A stretch of DNA of 64,000 nt from Bacteroidota bacterium (GCA_023441805.1 JAEZNO010000018.1:162892-226891), one strand, 5' to 3'. Positions 1 to 9,075 are shown, counted from the first letter of the stretch. Made by a program: numbers and translations. The notes: a model not told the origin generated them from the sequence alone.

Positions 1-768
1 GACTTGTAAAGCCTGCAGACTATACTGACAAATGGCAAGATCAATTGAACCGTTTCCTTTTATTTGAGCGAAATCTCTAACCCTCCTAAGCAGCAGATTG
101 GCAATACGCGGAGTTCCCCTGCTTCGGCGTGCAAGCTCTGATGCTGCTTCACTTGTAATGGAAACACGCAAAATAGCAGCTGAACGCTCAATTATACGCT
201 GAAGAGTTGCGGCATCATAATAAGCCAGACGGGCATTTATCCCGAAACGTGAACGCAATGGTGCAGTAAGTAAACCTGACCGGGTTGTTGCTCCTACCAG
301 GGTAAATGGACTGAGAGATATTTGGACACTTCTTGCATTTGGGCCTGTTTCAATCATCAGGTCGATTCTGAAGTCCTCCATTGCTGAATAGAGGTACTCT
401 TCCACTACAGGACTCAGGCGATGTATTTCGTCAATAAAAAGCACATCATTAGGTTCAAGGTTAGTCAGCAAACCGGCCAGGTCACCCGGTTTGTCCAATA
501 CAGGACCTGAAGTGATCTTTATATTCACTCCCAGTTCATTAGCGATGATGTGCGAAAGTGTGGTTTTCCCCAATCCCGGAGGTCCATGCAATAACACATG
601 GTCCAATGACTCACCCCTCAGTTTGGCTGCTTTGACAAAAACCCTCAGGTTATCAACTACGCCCTGCTGCCCCGAAAAGTCAGCAAAATCAGCCGGTCGT
701 AGCACTTTTTCAAGTTCACGTTCAGTTGCAGTAAGGTGTTCAGCTGAAGCATCAAGGTTTTTATTCAT
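1..768 (-). CDS. ruvB: Holliday junction branch-migration helicase RuvB (C-terminus cut by window edge)
   Basis: RuvB is the AAA+ motor that drives branch migration of Holliday junctions together with RuvA, before RuvC resolution. From the ATG at 768 the frame stays open for 256 codons to base 1, so roughly the last quarter of a normal RuvB is missing. Visible motifs are Walker A GPPGLGKTT (about residues 62-70), Walker B with DEIH (113-116), sensor 1 GATTR (159-163) and the LRSRFG arginine-finger segment (about 171-176). The start of the winged-helix region follows. A Bacteroidota -7 box lies 19 bases upstream of the start. The assignment is firm; only the end is unseen. Confidence 0.97.
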   Translation of the reverse strand, partial: MNKNLDASAEHLTATERELEKVLRPADFADFSGQQGVVDNLRVFVKAAKLRGESLDHVLLHGPPGLGKTTLSHIIANELGVNIKITSGPVLDKPGDLAGLLTNLEPNDVLFIDEIHRLSPVVEEYLYSAMEDFRIDLMIETGPNARSVQISLSPFTLVGATTRSGLLTAPLRSRFGINARLAYYDAATLQRIIERSAAILRVSITSEAASELARRSRGTPRIANLLLRRVRDFAQIKGNGSIDLAICQYSLQALQV

Positions 769-786
769 AGCATTCGTTCAAGAATG

Positions 787-794
787 CAAATTTA
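787..794 (-). promoter_or_regulatory. Putative -7 promoter element for ruvB
   Basis: On the minus strand this reads TAAATTTG, a match to the Bacteroidota -7 consensus TAnnTTTG, 18 bases before the ruvB ATG. No clear -33 TTTG is seen at 19-21 bases, so the call rests on one box and its position. Confidence 0.45.
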
Positions 795-928
795 ACCAAA
801 ATTTCCATAAAACCGTCTGTTTTAGTGAGAAAGGGCTATGTTGTCTACCGCAGTGAAGTGAAGAGGATGGTTCTCTTTGTATTGTCGCCACGATGTGTAA
901 TATGAGTACTGTATACCGATGTACCTAA

Positions 929-988
929 ACACCGCATGCGATGTCCTTACCCAGCCTGTTATTAAGGGATGAAGACACCGCATGCGAT
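929..988. repeat. Pair of 14-bp direct repeats with a palindromic core
   Basis: The 14-mer ACACCGCATGCGAT occurs at 929-942 and again at 975-988, 46 bases apart, between ruvB and the next gene. Its core CGCATGCG is a perfect 8-base palindrome. The surrounding 769-1025 stretch has no other recognisable content apart from the ruvB promoter. Confidence 0.6.
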
Positions 989-1025
989 TACTTTACAGCG
1001 TACTGTGTGTTGGTTCTTATTGTGC

Positions 1026-1883
1026 TTATAAACCTAATGAAATAGGTATTTCCATGGGGTGGATTGAAAGAACAGGGATAGGTGAATGATGAACCATCTG
1101 CTGAGCATATGGGCCTAGCCATATATTGGTGGCTGATTTCTCCTGCTCGGTCATGATTGAGATAAGGTTAGCATCAACCTTTTTAGCATATTCCATGGTG
1201 GCTGTGCTGATATTATCAGCCTCCACTTCAACAATCTGGTGCCTTACATTATTCTTCTTGAAGTAAGTTGAGGCCTGCTTAGCGTAACTGTTAACATATC
1301 CACGCACTTGCTCGACTGAAGTAGTATACATTGCAAGGATATGCACTTCGGCATTGAACATAGCAGCCAGATCACATGTAAATGGTACCTTCTGCCTGGT
1401 CTCAGGAGTACTGTCGAGTGGCATAACGATTCTTTCCAGATGCCTTTCAATTTGGATACCGGCCCTGATCGTGATTACGGGGCAAGGCGCTACGGAGACT
1501 ATTTTATTAGCATTGCTGCCAATCCAGAATTCTTCAAAGCCTGAGGAGCCATGTGTCCCGGCAACAATTAACCATACATCCGATTCCTTTGCCTGGTTGA
1601 CTACCTCTTTATATACTTTTCCTTCCCGGATAATATAATCAATCTTAGTTTCCGGAAGTTCAGGTCCATACTTAGCTATTAGCCGGCTAAACTGATGTTC
1701 AACCTCTTCAAGTAGATCATCTGACAAGTCGGATGATAGAATTGTCTTAGTGTTATTTGGATTGTTAACCCACAGCAGTAATAAGTTTGATTTTGAAGCA
1801 CGCGCAATGGTAATGGCATGTTCGAGCGCATTAATTGAACAATCAGAAAAATCGATTGCGGACAAGATTGTTTTCATAGTCAT
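1026..1883 (-). CDS. Tandem-domain universal stress protein (UspA family)
   Basis: A cytoplasmic protein with two Usp domains (about residues 1-145 and 150-280). The first ends with the nucleotide-binding-type motif GTHGSSGFEEFWIGSNA, followed by the APCPVITI strand typical of the family; the second has a weaker motif (WLGPYAQQMVHHSPIPVL). Members bind ATP or other ligands and are induced by stress; the precise role is unknown. There are two ATGs close together, at 1883 and 1877. The second aligns with the start of the paralogue at 2688-3536, so it may be the true one. This protein and that paralogue share domain order and many motifs, which points to a local duplication. Confidence 0.9.
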   Translation of the reverse strand: MTMKTILSAIDFSDCSINALEHAITIARASKSNLLLLWVNNPNNTKTILSSDLSDDLLEEVEHQFSRLIAKYGPELPETKIDYIIREGKVYKEVVNQAKESDVWLIVAGTHGSSGFEEFWIGSNANKIVSVAPCPVITIRAGIQIERHLERIVMPLDSTPETRQKVPFTCDLAAMFNAEVHILAMYTTSVEQVRGYVNSYAKQASTYFKKNNVRHQIVEVEADNISTATMEYAKKVDANLISIMTEQEKSATNIWLGPYAQQMVHHSPIPVLSIHPMEIPISLGL

Positions 1884-2262
1884 CGGTGTTATTTTGTGCT
1901 AATATATGAAAAAATAAAGGCATATACAACAAAAAAACAACAACCTATTAATTTGTTCAATATTATTATTGTTTTCAATTATACGTAGGTACGAGATTGA
2001 ACCGGTAAAGTCAATTCAAGTTAGCATTAATAATAGTTTGGCTTAATAATATAGTCGTCAAGAATAGATTGACACAGAGGTATTGTATGCGATATTCTTT
2101 AGAAGAAGGTATTATCAATCAGATCATTTACAAAGTAATCATGTGATATGAAATTGAACCATCAGGTTAAATGAGGAGAGAATCGGGAACTAGTATAAAA
2201 AAGGCCGATACTCTATAAGTGTGAAATAATCTTAACGTTGTGGGTAATCTAAAGGTGGATGA
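1884..2262. other. Intergenic stretch with no recognised gene
   Basis: This 379-base AT-rich gap lies between the start of one stress-protein gene and the stop of the SPOR gene. I see no ORF, RNA gene or strong hairpin, and no good TAnnTTTG box for the downstream gene. The right end (about 2240-2262) carries the third unit of a short repeat that continues into the SPOR gene. Confidence 0.5.
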
Positions 2263-2296
2263 TTAATCTAAAGGAAGAGGATAATCTAATGGTGGT
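2240..2296. repeat. Three imperfect 18-19-bp tandem units spanning a stop codon
   Basis: TAATCTAA recurs at 2245, 2264 and 2282 (spacing 19 and 18), each followed by a GG-rich segment. On the minus strand two units encode the proline/leucine-rich C-terminal tail of the SPOR protein. The third lies just past its stop. Confidence 0.55.
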
Positions 2297-2682
2297 GGGT
2301 TTATATAATCATTTGTGGCAAAAGCATTGGGATACTCCATCTGGATCTTTCTCAGAAAACCTTCAGCTTCCAATCGGGATCTGAAATCACCGACACGTAC
2401 ACGGTAGTATGGTTCTTTAAATGAGAGGTAGGCCTCATAATCAGGGTAGCGCTGGTTGAAACTTCGGAGTGCATCTGTTGCCTTACGCTTAGAATTTGCT
2501 CCTGAATCAAAGAAAATCTGAATTCTCCAGCCTGTTAAAGTGAATTGGTGACGGTTAAGGAATACATGCTTATCAACCAATAAGTCGACTCTTTTATCCT
2601 GTACGAGTTCTGCACGCTCATTCTGGGCATGTAAAATTGTAGTAAGCATTACAAGCAGCAGAGTAGTAAAGATCTTAGTCAT
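2263..2682 (-). CDS. Exported SPOR-domain protein
   Basis: 139 residues with a signal peptide (about 1-19, ending at LHAQ) and a SPOR domain (about 45-125) seen in the pattern GWRIQIFFDSGANSKRKA and in the repeat ending PYYRVRVGDFRSRLEAE. SPOR domains bind denuded peptidoglycan, and members act in cell division or the envelope. The short tail PPPLDYPLPLD is encoded by an imperfect tandem repeat. The gene starts 5 bases after the stop of the upstream stress-protein gene (2688-3536), so the two are almost certainly cotranscribed. The function beyond peptidoglycan binding is not predictable. Confidence 0.88.
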   Translation of the reverse strand: MTKIFTTLLLVMLTTILHAQNERAELVQDKRVDLLVDKHVFLNRHQFTLTGWRIQIFFDSGANSKRKATDALRSFNQRYPDYEAYLSFKEPYYRVRVGDFRSRLEAEGFLRKIQMEYPNAFATNDYINPPPLDYPLPLD

Positions 2683-2687
2683 AATAG

Positions 2688-3536
2688 TTATCTGGTAGAT
2701 ATTTCGTAAATCTCCTTCGGCTGTATACTTAACACCGGGATATGCGAATAGTTCACCATTTGCTGGGCAAACGGCCCTAAAAGTATATTATTGGCACTGG
2801 TTTCCTGCTCAGTCATTATGGCAATTAAATCAGCATTTACATCCTGAGCATGCTCAAGGGTGGTTGTGGTAATATTATTCGAATTCTTGGTAGTGATTGA
2901 ATAATTAATACCGGCTTCTCTAAGGTAACGTTCAGCTACAATAGCACTGTTCTCAACTCTTCGTTGCATTGATTTCAAACCGGTAGAATAGACTGCAATT
3001 AAGTGAACTTCAGCTTTGAATGCATTGGCTAATTGTATTGCGAAAGGCAGCTTCTGCTTGGTGTCGGCTGAACTATCGATTGGAAGAACGATGCTCTTAA
3101 TACCCTCAGGTTTTATTCTGAAATCGTACCTTACGGTGATGACAGGGCATGGAGCATACGATACAATTCTATAAGCATTACTGCCAATCCAGAATTCCTC
3201 GAACCCAGTAACCCCATGTGTACCTGCTATTATAAGCCCTGCATTAATGGCTTTTGCCTGCAAGGCTATTTCCTGATATACCTTACCTTTGCGAAGCTTG
3301 TATGTGAGTTTGCCATGTTTGACCAATCCGCTCTTGGCTTCCTTAATTTCCTCAAAGTTCCTGATGGCTTCTTCCTTAAATTCATTTACCTCGCCATTAA
3401 AGGTATCATGAGTCAATTGATTATTAACCCATACCATCATTAAATTGGATTGCATGTGGTTCGCGAACTCAATGGCATAATCCAGCGCATGCAGTGATCC
3501 ATTAGAAAAATCAATAGCAACTATGATGTCTTTCAT
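2688..3536 (-). CDS. Tandem-domain universal stress protein (UspA family)
   Basis: 282 residues, two Usp domains (about 1-140 and 148-278). It begins with the family opening MKDIIVAIDFSNGS and carries GTHGVTGFEEFWIGSNA near residue 110, the nucleotide-binding loop type. The second domain has only a partial loop (LLGPFAQQMVNYS). It is paralogous to the protein at 1026-1883. It is the first gene of a tight pair with the SPOR protein, so stress sensing and an envelope protein share a transcript. Ligand and targets are unknown. Confidence 0.9.
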   Translation of the reverse strand: MKDIIVAIDFSNGSLHALDYAIEFANHMQSNLMMVWVNNQLTHDTFNGEVNEFKEEAIRNFEEIKEAKSGLVKHGKLTYKLRKGKVYQEIALQAKAINAGLIIAGTHGVTGFEEFWIGSNAYRIVSYAPCPVITVRYDFRIKPEGIKSIVLPIDSSADTKQKLPFAIQLANAFKAEVHLIAVYSTGLKSMQRRVENSAIVAERYLREAGINYSITTKNSNNITTTTLEHAQDVNADLIAIMTEQETSANNILLGPFAQQMVNYSHIPVLSIQPKEIYEISTR

Positions 3537-3629
3537 GGCTTTTGTAGACTGTGTTTTAAGCTGCTAAGTTAAAAATATTTCTTTAAGAATGAGCCTATTG
3601 ACTTCCTTATTAATTAACAATGTGATTCG

Positions 3630-4814
3630 TCAATATAGCAACTTGTTGAAAGGGTACCTTTTGATGTGAAGAGAGTACACTTCGTTGTATAGCACTTTCC
3701 TGAATTCTTCCAGATTGACTTTTTGCTTCGCTGAAATGAATACTGCCGGTGTATTTACTTTTGCTATCCAGCTTCTCTTGAGCTCACTAAGTGGAATGTT
3801 CTCTTTCTTCATCTCTGTCAGATCACCTTCTTCTTTCTCAATATGGCGGTAAGCATCCACTTTATTGAATATCATCATTACAGGCTTGTCGGCTGCCTTG
3901 ATCTCTGCAAGGGTTTGATTTACTACTGCAATCTGTTCTTCAAAATCAGGGTGCGAGATATCAACTATGTGTAACAATAAATCAGACTCCCGAACCTCAT
4001 CAAGAGTCGACTTAAACGATTCGACTAATCCATGGGGCAGTTTACGGATAAATCCAACTGTATCAGTCAGAAGAAAAGGTAAATTGTCGATTACTACCTT
4101 CCTGACTGTTGTATCAAGTGTAGCGAAGAGCTTATTCTCTGCAAATACGTCTGACTTACTCAAAAGGTTCATTATAGTTGACTTCCCTACATTTGTATAG
4201 CCGATAAGTGCTGCCCTCACAAGTTTCTCACGACCACTGCGTTGAGTAATTTTCTGTTTGTCGATCTCCTGTAATTGCTTCTTCAATAGGGTGATTCTGT
4301 CGCGGATAATTCTTCGGTCAGTCTCAATTTCTTTTTCTCCGGGACCTCTCATTCCGATACCACCTCGTTGCTTTTCAAGGTGAGTCCACATTCTTGAAAG
4401 TCTTGGCAGCAAATATTCATATTGAGCCAGTTCAACCTGGGTCCTTGCAGTAGTTGTACGAGCTCTTTTGGCAAATATGTCGAGTATCAGGTTTGTCCTG
4501 TCCAGAACTTTACATTGAAGTTCACGTTCGAGGTTGCGTAATTGTGAGGCCCCCAGCTCATCATCAAAGATTACTGTGTTGATATTTTCAGCAGTGATAT
4601 ATTCTTTCACCTCCTGTAATTTACCTGAACCAATGAAGGTTCTTGAATCAGGGCGTTCAAGTTTCTGAATGAATTTCTTACCCGGAATGCCACCTGCTGT
4701 TTCAACCAGGAATGCAAGCTCATCCATGGTCTCCTTTACACGGTCAGCATTTTCTTTATTGGTGATAAGTCCAATGAGTACGGCTACTTCAGGCTGTATC
4801 TTGTTTTCAATCAT
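3630..4814 (-). CDS. hflX: Ribosome-associated GTPase HflX
   Basis: HflX is a GTPase that binds the large ribosomal subunit and can split stalled or hibernating ribosomes, especially under heat stress. The 394 residues show the HflX N-terminal domain, the family signature RGGIGMRGPGEKEIETDRR (about 150-168), then the G domain with G1 GYTNVGKST, G3 DTVGF and G4 NKVD. The length is normal for a bacterial HflX. Its ATG shares one base with the TAA of the upstream DAHP synthase gene (TAATG), so the two are translationally coupled. Confidence 0.96.
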   Translation of the reverse strand: MIENKIQPEVAVLIGLITNKENADRVKETMDELAFLVETAGGIPGKKFIQKLERPDSRTFIGSGKLQEVKEYITAENINTVIFDDELGASQLRNLERELQCKVLDRTNLILDIFAKRARTTTARTQVELAQYEYLLPRLSRMWTHLEKQRGGIGMRGPGEKEIETDRRIIRDRITLLKKQLQEIDKQKITQRSGREKLVRAALIGYTNVGKSTIMNLLSKSDVFAENKLFATLDTTVRKVVIDNLPFLLTDTVGFIRKLPHGLVESFKSTLDEVRESDLLLHIVDISHPDFEEQIAVVNQTLAEIKAADKPVMMIFNKVDAYRHIEKEEGDLTEMKKENIPLSELKRSWIAKVNTPAVFISAKQKVNLEEFRKVLYNEVYSLHIKRYPFNKLLY

Positions 4815-5911
4815 TAATGTCTCTTTTCTTCGGTATTGGGTTGTTTCATTACATTTGTCTGAATGCGGATAGACTCTTCATGGACCAGCCGAAGCATCGC
4901 TGCAAGAAAATCAGGATTGATCTTCATATCCTCACCTTTACTCATTCTGTCGGCAAATAGCTCTTTCCATCTTCTGATCTGGAGTATGGTAATGTTGTGA
5001 TCATACTTGTACCTGCCCATTTCCTCTGAAATCTCCATTCTTTTAGCCAGAAGATTAAGTATCTGATCATCTATCTTGTCGATCTCATGCCTCAGTAGCT
5101 CAAGGTTCCTTTCAATTTCAAAGGTTACACCTGACTGTCGGATAATGAGACTGTTCAGCACTTCTTCAAGCATTGATGGTGAAAGTTGCTGTCTTGCATC
5201 TGTAAGCGCATGCCCGGGGTCAATATGTGTTTCAATCATTAGTCCGTGCATTTCAAGGTCGAGAGCCTGCTGTGATACAGACCTTATCATTGCCGAAGAT
5301 CCGCTGATGTGGCTGGGATCGCATATTAAGGGCAAGCCAGGTACTTGTCTCATTAGTTCTATTGGAATTTCCCAAAGAGGCGGGTATCTGAACCCTGATT
5401 TGTCAATCTGCGAGAATCCACGGTGTACTGCAGCTATCTTGTGATGACCTGTTTTAAAGAATCTCTCTATAGCACCAATCCAAAGTTTGATATCGGGGTT
5501 TACCGGATTTTTAATAAGCAGAGGAATATCAATGCCTGCCAGTGCTTCGGCAAGTTCCTGAACAGAAAAAGGATTAACGACAGTGCGGGCACCAATCCAT
5601 AAGATGTCAATGCCGGCATTAACAGCCTCATTAATATGTTCGGGTTTGGCAACTTCAACGGTTGTCAGTAAGCCGGTTTCAGCCTTAACTCTCTTAAGCC
5701 ATTCCAATCCTATTTTACCAACGCCCTCAAAGCCTCCCGGACGGGTTCTCGGTTTCCAGATTCCTGCTCTGAAAACTTTGACATTTGGGATAGCAGCAAT
5801 GGCTTTGGCAGTTTGCAGTACCTGTTCTTCCGATTCAGCACTGCAAGGCCCTGCAATAACCAGTGGCTTTCCATCATACTGAATCCACTTCTGCAAAGGA
5901 ATAAATTCCAT
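4814..5911 (-). CDS. Bifunctional DAHP synthase (type I-beta) / chorismate mutase (AroQ)
   Basis: The protein catalyses the first step of the shikimate pathway (phosphoenolpyruvate plus erythrose 4-phosphate to DAHP) and chorismate to prephenate. The N-terminal 265 residues are a KDO8P-synthase-like DAHP synthase (AGPCSAES near the start, GARTVVNPF, and CDPSHISG near residue 205). The last ~95 residues are an AroQ chorismate mutase (LRHEIDKIDDQIL, then RWKELF). This order, with the mutase at the C-terminus, is known in Porphyromonas and relatives, where the mutase domain mediates feedback inhibition. I chose the ATG at 5911. The in-frame GTG at 5920 would leave a leader of only about 11 bases after the predicted promoter. 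The gene overlaps hflX by one base. Confidence 0.95.
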   Translation of the reverse strand: MEFIPLQKWIQYDGKPLVIAGPCSAESEEQVLQTAKAIAAIPNVKVFRAGIWKPRTRPGGFEGVGKIGLEWLKRVKAETGLLTTVEVAKPEHINEAVNAGIDILWIGARTVVNPFSVQELAEALAGIDIPLLIKNPVNPDIKLWIGAIERFFKTGHHKIAAVHRGFSQIDKSGFRYPPLWEIPIELMRQVPGLPLICDPSHISGSSAMIRSVSQQALDLEMHGLMIETHIDPGHALTDARQQLSPSMLEEVLNSLIIRQSGVTFEIERNLELLRHEIDKIDDQILNLLAKRMEISEEMGRYKYDHNITILQIRRWKELFADRMSKGEDMKINPDFLAAMLRLVHEESIRIQTNVMKQPNTEEKRH

Positions 5912-5937
5912 CAATCTCACGTTTGTGCAAAGTTAAG

Positions 5938-5945
5938 CAAAGTAT
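5938..5945 (-). promoter_or_regulatory. Putative -7 element for the DAHP synthase-hflX operon
   Basis: The minus strand reads TAACTTTG, matching TAnnTTTG, 26 bases before the ATG at 5911. It lies back-to-back with the asnS promoter. No convincing -33 box was found. Confidence 0.4.
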
Positions 5946-5961
5946 CTGTGTCACTGCATGC

Positions 5962-5993
5962 TTTGGCTTCGTGACACATTTTTCTTAATTTTG
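5962..5993 (+). promoter_or_regulatory. Bacteroidota-type promoter of asnS
   Basis: TTTG at 5962-5965 and TAATTTTG at 5986-5993 are separated by 20 bases. Both boxes and the spacing fit the Bacteroidota primary-sigma consensus. Transcription would start about 7 bases downstream, some 20 bases before the asnS ATG. Confidence 0.75.
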
Positions 5994-6020
5994 CGGTTCA
6001 GTAGATAAACAAATATTTAA

Positions 6021-7427
6021 ATGGAATATCTAAAGAGAAAACGAATTGCAGAGCTTTTTCGCGATTGGAAAACAATTGGCGCCGGTTCATTAGTGAATGT
6101 CAAAGGATGGGTAAGAACTAAGCGTGGCAACAAGAATGTTGCTTTCATTGCCTTAAACGATGGTTCTATAATACATAATATACAGGTAGTAGTTGACCCT
6201 GCTTCGTTTGATGAGCAGACTCTCAAACTTATAACCACAGGTGCGTGTATTTCGGTAAACGGAATCCTTGTTGAATCACCCGGACAGGGGCAGGCTGTTG
6301 AGATTCAGGCTAAGGAAATCGAGGTCTATGGAACTGCCGACGCTGAAACTTATCCTCTTCAGAAGAAAGGACATACTCTGGAATTCCTGAGAGAAATTGC
6401 CCATCTACGCCCAAGGACTAACACCTTTGGTGCTGTGCTGAGAATAAGGCATGCAATGTCGTTTGCCATTCATAAATACTTCAATGACCACGGATTCTAC
6501 TATCTTCATACTCCTATAATTACAGGTTCGGATGCTGAAGGCGCAGGTGCAATGTTCAGAGTAACTACACTCGATGCCAAAAAGCCTCCTCTTACTGCTG
6601 ATGGCGAAGTTGATTTCAGTGCCGACTTCTTTGGAAAACCGACCAACTTAACTGTATCTGGTCAGCTTGAAGGTGAACTTGGTGCACTGGCTTTATCTAA
6701 TGTATATACGTTCGGACCAACATTCAGGGCCGAAAATTCAAATACTCCCAGGCACCTTGCCGAGTTCTGGATGATTGAACCTGAAATGGCCTTCTACGAT
6801 ATAAATGATAACATGGACCTGGCAGAAGACTTTCTGCAATACCTGGTTCGATATGCTCTCGAGAATTGCATGGACGACCTGGAGTTCCTGAATAAGATGT
6901 ATGACAATGAATTGATTGAACGCTTAAGGTTTGTAACAGATAATGCTTTCCGGCGATTGGATTACACTGAGGCTGTCGATATACTCAAAGCATCAGGCCA
7001 GAAGTTTGAGTTCCCGGTTGACTGGGGTACTGACCTGCAGAGCGAACATGAAAGGTATCTTGTAGAGAAGCACTTTAAAAAGCCGGTAATCTTAACCAAC
7101 TACCCCATGTCGATCAAGGCATTCTATATGAAGCAGAATGAAGATGGAAAGACTGTAAGGGCTATGGATGTACTTTTCCCAAGAATAGGTGAGATTATCG
7201 GAGGCTCGCAGCGTGAGGAGAACTATGAAAAGCTTGAGAGAAGAATCAGGGAATTAGGTATTCCGGAAAAAGATATGTGGTGGTACCTTGATACAAGAAG
7301 ATTTGGAAGTGCCCCACACAGTGGATTTGGTCTGGGATTTGAAAGGTTAGTATTGTTCATCACAGGTATGGCTAATATCCGTGATGTGATACCATTCCCA
7401 AGAACTCCGCAGAATGCTGAATTTTAA
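6021..7427 (+). CDS. asnS: Asparaginyl-tRNA synthetase
   Basis: A class IIb aminoacyl-tRNA synthetase charging tRNA-Asn. An N-terminal OB-fold anticodon-binding domain (about 18-105, with VKGWVRTKRGNKNVAFIALNDG) is followed by the catalytic core. Motif 2 is visible as FGPTFRAENSNTPRHLAEFW and motif 3 as GFGLGFERLV near the C-terminus. At 468 residues it matches the usual AsnRS length. The FRAE-type motif with histidine after PR and the lack of an AspRS insertion domain favour AsnRS over AspRS. It has a clear promoter of its own. Confidence 0.97.
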   Translation: MEYLKRKRIAELFRDWKTIGAGSLVNVKGWVRTKRGNKNVAFIALNDGSIIHNIQVVVDPASFDEQTLKLITTGACISVNGILVESPGQGQAVEIQAKEIEVYGTADAETYPLQKKGHTLEFLREIAHLRPRTNTFGAVLRIRHAMSFAIHKYFNDHGFYYLHTPIITGSDAEGAGAMFRVTTLDAKKPPLTADGEVDFSADFFGKPTNLTVSGQLEGELGALALSNVYTFGPTFRAENSNTPRHLAEFWMIEPEMAFYDINDNMDLAEDFLQYLVRYALENCMDDLEFLNKMYDNELIERLRFVTDNAFRRLDYTEAVDILKASGQKFEFPVDWGTDLQSEHERYLVEKHFKKPVILTNYPMSIKAFYMKQNEDGKTVRAMDVLFPRIGEIIGGSQREENYEKLERRIRELGIPEKDMWWYLDTRRFGSAPHSGFGLGFERLVLFITGMANIRDVIPFPRTPQNAEF

Positions 7428-7467
7428 CAGACTATTTGAGTAAACAAAACGTTATTAGTTTACCTTA

Positions 7468-7475
7468 TACATTTG
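7468..7475 (+). promoter_or_regulatory. Putative -7 element for rpoN
   Basis: TACATTTG matches TAnnTTTG 31 bases before the rpoN ATG. A TTTG exists upstream at 7434-7437 but the spacing (30 bases) is too long, so only the -7 box is supported. Confidence 0.4.
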
Positions 7476-7506
7476 AGACTGAATTAATTAAAAAAAGGGA
7501 ATTTGC

Positions 7507-8970
7507 ATGTTAAGTCAGAAGTTACAACAGAAATTACTTCAAAGGCTGTCACCTCAGCAGATATTGCTGATGAAGTTGCTGCAAATACCTTCTATTGCTT
7601 TAGAGCAAAGGATAAAACAGGAGATTGAGGAGAATCCTGCTCTTGAAGATGCCTCCGATCCTGAAATGTCAGGTGACCAGGAGGATATCCCGACTGATGT
7701 TGAAACTGATCCTGTAACAGAGCTCGAAAAGGAAAGAGACGATTTTGACATCACCGATTATCTTGATGATGATGACATCCCTGCATATAAGTTAAATGCC
7801 GGAAACACCAGTGCCGATGACGAGCATCATGAAATTCCATATGCTTCAGGCGCAAGTTTCCACGAAATGCTCATTTCGCAGCTTGGCTTAAGAGTTCTTG
7901 ATGATCGCCAGGTTAAAATAGCCACATATATAATAGGTAACATTGATGATTCGGGTTATCTGAACAGGGAGTTATCTGCAATGGTTGATGACCTCGCTTT
8001 TACTCAGAATATTATGACTGATGTAAAGGAGATCAACAATATGCTCAGGATTGTGCAGGAATTTGATCCTCCGGGTGTTGGAGCACGTGACTTAAGAGAG
8101 TGTTTGTTAATACAGCTGAAAAGAAAAGATCAAACCCCGGCTATAGAATTGGCCACTATGCTCGTGGAAGATTTCTTTGATGAACTTACCAAGAAGCATT
8201 ATGATAAGATAACCCGTAAAACCAGGGTTAGCGAAGATGAATTGAGAGATGCTATTAACGAGATTCTTAAGCTTAATCCTAAACCAGGGAACTCGGTTGA
8301 CGAAGGTGCACGCAGCAGTCAGTACATTATGCCAGACTTCTATATTTACAACCGCGATGAAGAGCTTGAACTTCAACTTAATTCTCGTAATATGCCTGAA
8401 TTGCGACTAAGTCGCAGTTATGTCGACATGCTTGAAAGTTACTCTGAAAACAAGAGCAAATCAAGCAGTCAGCGCGAGGCTGTTATGTTTATCAAACAAA
8501 AGATTGATTCGGCAAAGTGGTTTATTGATGCAATCAAACAAAGGCAAAACACATTGTATGTAACAATGAGTGCCATCATGGAATACCAAAAAGAGTATTT
8601 CCTTACAGGTGATGAAACAAAGCTAAAGCCAATGATCCTGAAGGATATAGCCGAAATGGTTGGTTTGGATATCTCAACTATCTCAAGAGTAGCCAATTCA
8701 AAATATGCCCAGACACCTTATGGCACATTCCTCTTGAAGAGCTTCTTTTCTGAATCGATGCAAACCGATTCGGGTGAGGAGGTTTCAACCAGAGAGATTA
8801 AGAAAATACTCTCCGATTGCATTGCTGCTGAAGAAAAAGGAAAGCCGCTCACTGATGAGCAACTGACCGATATACTTAAGGAAAAGGGTTATAACATAGC
8901 ACGACGTACTGTTGCCAAGTATCGTGAACAGTTGAACATTCCGGTGGCAAGACTAAGGAAAGAACTTTAA
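7507..8970 (+). CDS. rpoN: RNA polymerase sigma-54 factor RpoN
   Basis: Sigma-54 directs RNA polymerase to -24/-12 promoters and requires an AAA+ activator. Region I is the glutamine/leucine-rich start (QKLQQKLLQRLSPQQILLMK), followed by an acidic region II (about 55-105). The core-binding and helix-turn-helix regions follow, and the C-terminal RpoN box is ARRTVAKYRE (residues 464-473). The length of 487 is typical. A cognate NtrC-type activator is encoded at 46102-47484. An AAAAAAAGGGA stretch ending 7 bases before the ATG may serve as a weak ribosome binding site. Confidence 0.96.
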   Translation: MLSQKLQQKLLQRLSPQQILLMKLLQIPSIALEQRIKQEIEENPALEDASDPEMSGDQEDIPTDVETDPVTELEKERDDFDITDYLDDDDIPAYKLNAGNTSADDEHHEIPYASGASFHEMLISQLGLRVLDDRQVKIATYIIGNIDDSGYLNRELSAMVDDLAFTQNIMTDVKEINNMLRIVQEFDPPGVGARDLRECLLIQLKRKDQTPAIELATMLVEDFFDELTKKHYDKITRKTRVSEDELRDAINEILKLNPKPGNSVDEGARSSQYIMPDFYIYNRDEELELQLNSRNMPELRLSRSYVDMLESYSENKSKSSSQREAVMFIKQKIDSAKWFIDAIKQRQNTLYVTMSAIMEYQKEYFLTGDETKLKPMILKDIAEMVGLDISTISRVANSKYAQTPYGTFLLKSFFSESMQTDSGEEVSTREIKKILSDCIAAEEKGKPLTDEQLTDILKEKGYNIARRTVAKYREQLNIPVARLRKEL

Positions 8971-9075
8971 CTCTTACTCATCACTTCATTTTCATTTGCA
9001 TAGCGCACATTTATTTCGTATATTGTAAGCGTGTTAAATCAACGCTTGCTGTTTATATAAGAAAGGACTGTGGTT

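Noticed and set aside
491..856. Plus-strand frame overlapping ruvB
   Set aside because: It lies antisense to the conserved RuvB frame and has no family features.
5912..5920. GTG start for the DAHP synthase
   Set aside because: It would leave only about 11 bases of leader after the predicted promoter, and an ATG three codons on matches the family start.
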